Assembly: GCA_021397835.1 (NCBI GenBank)
Contig: JAJFZO010000049.1
Span: 5,833,001-5,897,000, forward strand
Source of the DNA: Moringa oleifera
Taxonomy: Eukaryota; Streptophyta; Magnoliopsida; Brassicales; Moringaceae
Length of the DNA: 64,000 bases
Direction: 5' to 3'
A program made the translations under genes and the position numbers. Positions 56,232-64,000 of this stretch are shown piece by piece. Position 1 is the stretch's first letter; every line of letters starts with the position of its first letter. Under the pieces are notes generated by a model, which was given only the letters and a program-made list of their open reading frames with translations, was not told the origin of the DNA and made no database searches.

Positions 56232-59200
56232 CTAAAATAAAGAACAAGCTTGAGCTTGAAAGATCCTATTTCAGCAGTCAAAGTCAAGATGGCTTTTTTC
56301 TTTTAGTTTCTTAGTTCTTTAAATAGACAGATGAGTAGCACAAAGCATGACACTCGAGATGAAAAAGAGGACTGAAAGAGAGAGTAGGGAACCAAGTTAC
56401 CATATGTTTTTCTTCAATTACTCTTTCTCTTCAGTGTCACAAAATGCAAGGGGCATGGAGCATGAGCCCATGTTAGATTACACATTACTTCTCAATTTTC
56501 TTTTCAATAAGTCATCTATATGAAGATCTTTTCCTTCTAGAGAAAACAAGCATTATAAAATATCACAGAAAACCAGCAAAATAGCATTTTTTGAAGCCCA
56601 GCCTAAACAAGCACATTAGAACAGATAGATCTGTCAACCACACAGAGGTTAATGAATAATTGCTTGTCCCTTGGCCAAGAATTGGGTTATACATACATGT
56701 TATATTATATCATGAAATAAGGTGAGCAATCTCAATGCATCTAATCAATAAGTCTACAATAAAAGTGACACGGAGAATATCTCGCCACCAATTAGAGAGA
56801 GGTACATGGACAGAGTCGAGATCCACAAAGCTAAAGTCAACCATGCAGGTCTCAACTCAGACCAGAGGAGAAGGATCTTCCAAGATTCCAAGAAGAGTTA
56901 TTTAGAATCTGCTCATTAATGAGGAACCCCACTGAGGCACTCACTTGGGTAATTATAATATGTTTCCTCATAATTGCAATGACAGATTTCCAGAATTGGA
57001 GGGATATCTTAGACCTGCTCCAATAAGAACCAAAAGATCTCCCACACAGAGCTCTTAAAACTGAATGGGGTTTTCTTGTCTTATTGCATTGCATTCTTAA
57101 CTTTGAGAACCCTAACTCAAGGAGGCTCCCTTTGTTTTGCATGTCCCTCACCCTAACCGATTACTCCCACACCTCACAACGGCTCACCCTAGTGAATCTA
57201 CCAAGCCTCACAAAAAATCATCTTCTAACAGACAGTTGGCTCTCCAAGTATTTGTTTTCAATCAGTGTAGAAATGTACAAATTTCAAAGTTTCCACTCAG
57301 TTTAATGTATGCATCAAAAACTACTTTTTTTCACCTAATTACATGGGAGGCACCTATATTTTGCACTTTATCTCAGCTTGGCACCTATATAAAGCAATTG
57401 CATCTAGCCCTCATGAAGTTACCTCAATGTTCTTGACGAATGCAGGATGAGTTGATCCACTCAGAGGTCTGAGTTAGATTCCGCACTGACGATCAAATTC
57501 ATGCTGTTCACAGAATGATCTTGAAGGGCCAAGGCATCACTCCTAGGGTTTTAAGGAAAGAGGATGGATGTACAAAGTGCACTCCTTCGTGGGGTTTGGT
57601 TATCAAATAAAAAATGCATCCAATTGATACCTACATTTTACCTGATTATCAATACAGTACCTCTGCCAACTTTACCAGTTAACTTTAACGTTTTCGACAC
57701 ATGACATATGAAACTAAAATGTCTTTCTTGTCCCTCCAAATAAACTAATATTAATTAAAACTATCTTTCCTTCTTCCTCCCCCCACCGCACTCCCTTCTC
57801 CATTGGATTGAATCAAATGGCTATTAACCTGAAAATAATTCTAAATGCTATTATATCTCATGGCCTTGTAACTACACAACAGTGCCCATCCTTCCAAACA
57901 AGTACAAAGCATTTATTATTAATGTTTTAAAAACCAAACTGATCATTGCCTAGGAAAGGAAGAGGCTCAAGGATCAAAAGTCAGACCAGAGTCGAACCAT
58001 GGTGACGTACTAGATAATTATAATGTTTTAATACACATTATTAAGATAAATAATTTTTTTTCTTGATCAAGAAGATAAATAAAATTAAAATAATGATAAA
58101 AAAATTAATTTTAAAAGATCTCAAAGAGATTACGGAAGTTCTTTTCAATTTTTATATTTCCTTTTCATTTTTTTGGGTCTAAAACGATTTTGAAAAAAGA
58201 AAGTTCTAAACTTTTCTTCAAAACGCCATTGTTTTAATGCCTCAAAATCTATTTTACAAAGCGGCGTTGTTTTAACAACTTAAACTAGTTACATATTTTA
58301 CTTTGGTTCATAATTCAACCGGCAATCCGATCCGGTTTCTAATACATTGTTCATTATCATATCAATAAAAAATTTCACTTCGTTGGTATTTAAACATATT
58401 CTCCTTGCCTACTCAAAGAGTAAATTCACACATCTATATGCTCCTCATGGAGCCTCCAAAATCATGGCCATCTCTGTCTAAAATATCAAGCATTATTTTT
58501 AATGGCAAATGCTCCTTCATGCCTAAAACCTAAAATAAAGCCCTAAGAAGGCAAAACAACCAGAAAAAGAAGGAGAAAGAGGAGAAGAAGAAGAAAGCAA
58601 ACATCGAGCAACCACAAATCATGATCTTGTGTGGAGTTACACCTTTGCAGCAAAGATTCAAATCATAGGTCGAAGTTGAAACTCTATCTCATCAATTGTA
58701 TGAAGAAATACTCATCTCATCAAGACTCCATAGACACTCCACAAGGTAATGAAACTTAGACTCCATGGATACATTTTCATCAAGACTCACATAACAATGA
58801 TGGGTGTTGGAGGTAAATTGAAGCTCTATTGGAACAAAAATTACTAGGCTACTAATCTTGAAGGGAGAAATTTCATTTCAGAGAAAGATGGTTAGGCTAA
58901 CTTTGGCAGATTTTTTGCTTTGTGCAAATAGATTGAAGAGGGCAATATACATGGAGGAGGGCAAAATTGGCATTTCATTAAAAGCTAACATGTCTGTCCA
59001 CATGTTCCTTTCAAATGCTGCCCTCATGTGCAAATGGTTAAGTTAACATGTAAAGTTGGACAAAGGTACTACATTAATACTGACATAAAACGCATATGTC
59101 AATTACATGCATTTTATGTAGGTACCAAATTAAGGCTAAGTGCAAAATGTAAGAGCCTCCAAGGTAATTAACTCAAAAAGAAAAGAAAAAAAAAAAAAAC

Positions 59201-61235
59201 CTAATACTTATGATCTTGACCTACAGAAAGTTTTTAACAGAACAAGAGCATCAAACATGGAAACTAACCAAGTTGGTCAAATTGAAACGTCTTTTGTACT
59301 AGACAAGAGAATTCCAAAAAGCAAGCCAGTAGCAATCAGAATTGGCATTATGATGGCTCTTTTTCATTTTAATGTTAGTTATTTAATTAAATCTATACTT
59401 GATCCAGCCCTAGGCATCAAAGCATGGCTGTTAGCAGCCATTGAAGACTCAACCCTTGACAGTGCCTCAAGGGCAGGGCAGTTGTGCACACCACAGCACC
59501 TATAAAAGAAGGATACTTTACATGTATACCTTTTTAGAATAAAGCTTAGTTACACCAATCAAATTTGTATGATGCTGACTCTTTTTTTATTTTAATTTTA
59601 GTGATCCAACAAAACCTACACTTGATCCAGCCCTAGCACCAATGCTGTCAGCCGCCAGTGAAGACTCAACCCCTGACAGTGCCTCAAGGGCAGGCCAGAC
59701 GAATGTATACCCTCTAGATTAAACTTTACTTATATCAATCAAAATTGTTATGATGCTGGCTCTTTTTTTTTCCCCCCTAATTTTAGAGATCCAACTAAAT
59801 CAATACTTGATCCAGCCCTAGGAACCAAAGCACGGCTGTCAGCAGCTGTTGAAGATTCAAACCCTGACAGTGCCTCAAGGCAGGGTAGCTGTGCAACAAT
59901 GCACTGTAGGTCTAGCAGCACATTAGGCATTAAGCAAATATGGAAGAAGAATACTACATAAGTATATCCTTTAGAATGAATTTTACTTATAACTTTCTTA
60001 GCCATTCCACTAGGAATTAAAATAAAATTAATCCTAATTTAAGTTTCAAAGATTATTAGCTGACATGGAACATTAACAATGCCAAAAGATTGTTAGAATG
60101 CAATTCATGAACCAAGAAAAATAAACAGCCAGTTTAAGCCATTTAATAACACAATCAAATAAGATCATATTGTTTGTTTAAGAGAACAGACACAAGAATT
60201 CACATACCACCTAATGAAGCACGATCTTTACCCAGAAAGCAGTCAAAACCAAGAAGGAAGTTACCTGAATATATCATTCTCATCCAGCATGAAAACAGCA
60301 GGCCTGCGACAATCCCCGTCCTGAACAACCACAATCTTCCCAAGCCTGGACCGCTCCCCATTCCTCCACATATCCCCAACCTCCCTCCACTTTCCACCAC
60401 CATTATTCTTCAATTCCATGACCACAGCATCCTTATAGTACTCATCCACAGGCAACACCCCCAACACAGTCCTTGATTCTCCATACCCACCCATCACCCA
60501 GAACTCCCTCTCGCCCCCATCCCTGACGAAAAATCCCACACAGCCAGCTCTGAACCTGGGCAAGCCATCCAAGGCCACCCACTCATCCCTCCCAACATCA
60601 TACCTCTCTACAGAATTCAACCTGCTCCCAGCAGCACCAAATAGTGTGTGCCTGGACCCACCACCGGCTACGATGATCTGGTCCGAGTCCGGCACTACCC
60701 CACAAGCGAAGCTACCCCTCGGGGACAGCATCGAGGCGAGGCGTTCCCAGGAGGAGCTCAAGAAATTGTAACGAAATGCAGATGAGGAGGGCATGGGGCG
60801 GTCCAAGGGAAAGGAGCGGGCGTCGAAGTGGGATCCACCGAGAACGTACAGGTGGGGCCCAAGAGCCACAGAGGTGAAGTTGCAGAGACCATACTCGTAG
60901 GGGTTGCAGGGCATGGGCGGGAGAGCCAGCCAAGCGAAATTCTCGGGGTCAAAGAGGTACGGGGACGAGATGCACGGATCCTGAGGGAAGATGCAGAGGA
61001 GGTGAGAGAGGCAATTGTGCTTGTATCGGAGAGAGATTGGGGACTCCGATGAAAGGAAGGTATACCACGACTTGCAGGTCAATTTGAGGCGCGACTGGTG
61101 CGAGTACGGGACATAGGAGAGGATTAATCCTGCTAGGTCGTTAGGGAGGCCCGGAATTAGAGTTAGGGTTTCATCGACATGGGGGTTTGGCAGTGGTGCG
61201 GACGATGATGGTGAACCAGGCAGAGGCAAAGGCAT
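54797..61235 (-). CDS. F-box/kelch-repeat protein (two exons, 5.2 kb intron)
   Basis: Probable substrate receptor of an SCF ubiquitin ligase. Exon 1 is 61235-60265, the GT-AG intron is 60264-55089 and exon 2 is 55088-54797, giving 420 residues; the split Arg codon (AG|G) restores DIFRYDMASNQW. The next upstream in-frame codon at 61241 is GTG, so ATG 61235 is the start. The F-box spans about residues 26-68 (LIPGLPNDLAGLILSYVP, SRLKLTCKSWYTFL). Kelch motifs follow: LGPHLYVLGGS (126-135), IIVAGGGSRHTLFGAAGS with SVERYDVGRDEWV (187-220), FWVMGGYGES (245-254) and YDMASNQW in exon 2. CIFPQDPCISSPYLFDP and NPYEYGLCNF resemble plant proteins of the OR23 type (from memory, moderate certainty). Exon 1 is much GC-richer than its surroundings. 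The intron holds microsatellites, a transposon and a tandem repeat. Confidence 0.9.
56102..56227. repeat. compound microsatellite (AT)n, then (AT)n(GT)n(GA)n
   Basis: An (AT) run at 56102-56136 and, after a short gap, AT, GT and GA dinucleotide tracts in series at 56170-56227, inside the F-box/kelch intron. Likely highly polymorphic. Confidence 0.95.
57612..59148. mobile_element. non-autonomous element with long terminal inverted repeats, inside intron
   Basis: The left end carries GATACCTACATTTTA and CAGTACCTCTGCCAACTTTA, then GTTAACTTTAAC and TGTCTTTCTTGTCCCTCC. Read on the minus strand, the right end carries GGTACCTACATAAAATGC, TAGTACCTTTGTCCAACTTTA, GTTAACTTAACC and later TTTTGCCCTCCTCCATG in the same order, so the inverted homology extends roughly 180 bp. 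No transposase is encoded. Long TIRs suggest a Mutator-like origin (inference). Confidence 0.65.
59340..59995. repeat. three-copy tandem repeat (~180-220 bp units) in the intron
   Basis: Units start near 59348, 59570 and 59750. Each contains TATGATG(C/G)(T/C)GGCTCTTTTT-like sequence, then CTTGATCCAGCCCTAG, GAAGA(C/T)TCAA and CCTGACAGTGCCTCAAG. Unit lengths differ because of indels. The open frames across it (59140-59505 plus, 59748-60005 minus) arise from the repeat and are not called as genes. Confidence 0.85.
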
Positions 61236-61249
61236 TTTCACTCCGTTTA

Positions 61250-61900
61250 TCGGTGTGGCTTCTCTCTCTACAACTCAGCCGCCACCCTCTCCCTCTGACC
61301 ACCCTAAATAACATGCAAAAGTTCTGGTGATTTGATAAAATTCTCTACCAGAGAAAACTCTGGATCAATCAATCAATTATCATGGTGTGGATCAAATCTG
61401 TCAGTTTCTGCCTCCCAGTTCGTTGTATACGAATAAACACACAGACACCCGCTGTCTCTCTCGGTATATAGCTACATGCAAAGATGGACACCGACTCTGC
61501 TCAAGTAAAAATCATCGAGTGATACACTAAGTCAATCCCCTCAGTCGGTTGAAAAAGATGAACGAATACCAGTCTATGTCTCTCTCAACAATCTATACTT
61601 ATCTATGTCCTCATGATCTAAACATGGCCATTCCTTTCTTCCAGCTGCTTCGTCTTCTCCTTCTCCTTCTCCGCTGCAAAACTGAACACTTACCTGCTGT
61701 TCTGCTGCGAAAAGTTCAATATCTCTGGAGGGGCATATACGTGAGAAAGTGAAGGCTTAAAAAAATAAGGCTTTTTCTCAGTATCTAAGCATGTAGTACA
61801 AAATCAGAAAATCTCAAACAGTACGTTTGTGTGACACGTGGCACACTCATTATGTGTCCTTATCTTATTGGAGAAGTTACTCATGGCCCTTGTACCTCTT
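61250..61900 (-). promoter_or_regulatory. promoter region of the F-box/kelch gene
   Basis: A minus-strand TATATACC (61464-61471) lies about 230 bases before the ATG. Further upstream ACACGTGGC (61834-61842) is a G-box/ABRE-type site. Either could be functional; no transcript evidence. Confidence 0.45.
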
Positions 61901-63600
61901 CTCTGGTTGACTTTTGCTTTCTAATAAGCTTCTCCACTCTTTCAGTTATCCACTGAAATGACAGCCACATACTACTGGCCCTTCCCAATAACGGGCATCA
62001 ATTTTTAAGTTTGATGGTTAATTTATTACTATAAATTTAAATAATATTTTTATAATTTATAATATAAAATAAATAAATAATTTCAACTGTCAATTTTATA
62101 AAATTATTCTAGGTTATAATTTTTTAAAAATATTATTTAATGAAGAGATGAATTAATTGCAAATTTGCTATAGAACTAAAATCTGTAAAAAACAGTAAGC
62201 ACTTAACACTTAATAGATAATTAGCTTAAATGATGTATAAAATTGATTGTGACGGTTAAGTAAGTTTTTCTATTTTTTTTTCAAATTATTTAAAGTTCTT
62301 AAGAATTTTTAGGTTTTTTTATTTTTATTTTTAAGAGTTAATCATAACGGAGGAAATAATTAAAAACAAATAAAAAACATAAAATTTAAAAAAATATGTA
62401 TAATTTTTTATAAAAATCAAATTAAAATTAAAAAATAAATATAATTAATCTAAATTTTTATCATTCATAAATGTATAGCTTGATAAATAAGATCATATAG
62501 AAACATGATATATGGGGAAAGGAACCTTCGGGTTAGCATACAAAAGGTCCTATTAGGATCATAATAAGGATAAGCCTCAGGTTTGTGAATATATTCTCAA
62601 AATAATTTCATCCTGTCTTCATATTTATTAAATAATTTTATTTTAAAGTATAAAAAATTATTTGTTGAAATCAAAATCACGAATTTGAATGGACAAATAA
62701 CATATATCATTTTATGATGAATGAGTAAACAGTATTAAATAGTGAAAATGTCTCAATTTTTTTAATGAGGATTTTGTGAGCTTTTTTAAAAAATAATAAA
62801 TAAAAAATACTGTTGATTTTGAAATGAATAATTAACAAGCTTAAAAAAATAGTTAGGAAGGAAAAATAAATTATATGGTAAGCTGCGTACCATAATAATG
62901 TTTTCTTTCCTTTTTCTTTTTTCTATTTTTATTAATCTCAACCATCTTTTTTTTTTATCTTGACATTTTATAATATTATTAAAATTATTTTATAATGTAT
63001 TTTTACTTTTGTATTATTATTAAATAATATGAAAATTTTTAAAAATATAGACATGGCAGGTATTTTATTTTTAATTTATATGCTTCATTTTTTTTAATGG
63101 ACACTTTTTTTTAACATTTTATGTTAGAATTCAAAATTTCCAATAATTTGAACTCTTTAAAAAACTAATTTATCAAAAAATGATAATAAAAACACATTAT
63201 CTTAAAAACATGAGTAAATATAAAAAAAACTGAAATTTCATTTACTTTGTAACTTAAAAATTAAAAAAACAATTAAAATAATTATACTTCTAAAGTTTCA
63301 ATTTGATTTTGATTTGAATTTTATCTTAAATATATATAAAAAAGTAATATTATTTTTATTATTAAAATTTTAAAAAATAATTCAAACAAATTTTATACTC
63401 AATTTTAAATTTATTTTTTAAATTTAAATAATTTTTAAATTACAAATTATTTTTTATAAATTATTCAAAATTTTGATAATATAAAAATTTTCACAACATT
63501 TAAAAAATTTCAAATTTTATATAATAATAATTTAAATTAAAATTTTAAATAAAAATAAAATTAAAATATTAAGAGTACTTAAAAAAAAAGGGTATGATTT
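61901..63600. other. AT-rich intergenic DNA
   Basis: Nothing recognisable. Long A/T-rich runs from 62020 to 63570 suggest decayed small transposons. Confidence 0.5.
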
Positions 63601-64000
63601 CAAATTTTGTTTCTAATTTATCCTAAAAATAGTGTTGGTGCCAGTTTCTTTTTGTCGGGTCATAAACATATAGTTTATTATTATTATTGTTTTTAAAGAA
63701 TGTATGCTCAGTCTCTCCGCCAAAAATGTCTGAGCCAGGACCAACATTGATTGCCTCCGCAAAAATGGCGAAATGGAAGGGAGTGTTACTAACTAGCAGC
63801 CTCACCTCCACAAACCAAACTACTCAGAAGGAGCACATCATCAATATAGCGAAAACGAGGAAGAGGAAGAAGAAAAAGTAAAACGGCAACAAATCTGCGT
63901 TTCGCTCCAAAAAAAAAAAAATTCAAGTTCTGTCACCGTTATCATATTTCATCGCAATTACTTCCAAACAAGATCCCGTTTTGGAATTGGAAGCTGAGCC
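63601..64000 (+). other. end of window, possible start of a further gene
   Basis: Composition becomes more balanced and purine-rich (AAACGAGGAAGAGGAAGAAG at 63851-63870), as in 5' leaders. A 64-codon frame at 63687-63881 has no recognisable domain. A plus-strand gene could begin just beyond the window edge. Confidence 0.3.

Noticed and set aside
61236..61241. Two-codon longer start of the F-box/kelch protein
   Set aside because: The codon at 61241 is GTG; ATG at 61235 is the normal start.
63687..63881. 64-codon frame at the window end
   Set aside because: Lys-rich end from a purine tract and no domain; more likely leader sequence.
1..64000. tRNA, rRNA or CRISPR features
   Set aside because: None seen while reading both strands; no cloverleaf-like B-box patterns or regularly spaced repeats of that kind.

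Overview
This window looks like nuclear DNA of a dicot-type flowering plant. It is AT-rich, has GT-AG introns, is dense in plant LTR retrotransposons and CACTA-like elements, and carries plant-only gene families. I cannot name the species from sequence alone.

Two gene clusters dominate. (1) Two potato-inhibitor-I serine proteinase inhibitor genes (4120-4534 and 14128-14560) are a tandem duplication that includes promoter, intron and 3' UTR, now separated by about 10 kb of transposon debris. (2) Between 27 and 51 kb lie six members of a small secreted-peptide family: signal peptide, variable pro-region, then a C-terminal box reading PVPPSG..PCTYIP(x6)C. I identify them as CTNIP/SCREW phytocytokine precursors, the family perceived by the receptor kinase HSL3/NUT. 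Order: plus-strand 27131, 34879 and 41049; minus-strand 45593 (a pseudogene that keeps the literal CTNIP motif), 47685 and 51057 (first cysteine moved). They fall into a short form ending at or just after the second Cys and a long form with a conserved tail (G-M/I-N-V/I-A-G-x-L-x-x-A-P-P-A). This local family expansion is the most interesting content of the window.

The two well-conserved larger genes are an intronless bHLH transcription factor of the bHLH3/JAM3 type (36495-38006, plus strand), a jasmonate-pathway repressor family, lying inside the peptide cluster, and a two-exon F-box/kelch-repeat gene (54797-61235, minus strand) with a 5.2 kb intron full of repeats.

Mobile DNA by region: 0.2-1.1 kb Ty3/gypsy Tat-type RNase H remnant; 1.47-2.4 kb DUF1985-like transposon-associated remnant; 9.70-11.29 kb CACTA-like element with palindromic subterminal repeats; 15.2-15.9 kb direct plus inverted repeat; 17.8-22.5 kb Tat-type element (integrase on minus, extra ORF antisense to it on plus); 22.6-25.4 kb a second Ty3/gypsy pol on plus; 30.54-33.50 kb Ty1/copia element with both LTRs, PBS, PPT and an intact 5-bp target duplication but a deleted RT; 43.67-45.08 kb second CACTA-like element; 57.6-59.15 kb long-TIR element in the F-box/kelch intron.

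Functional reading (inference): secreted proteinase inhibitors, secreted immune/stomatal peptides and a JAM-type repressor are all compatible with a defence-related neighbourhood. Proximity alone does not prove co-regulation. Long stretches (about 5-9.6, 11.3-14, 28-30.5, 42-43, 48-50, 51.4-54.7 and 61.9-63.6 kb) are AT-rich and show no gene.
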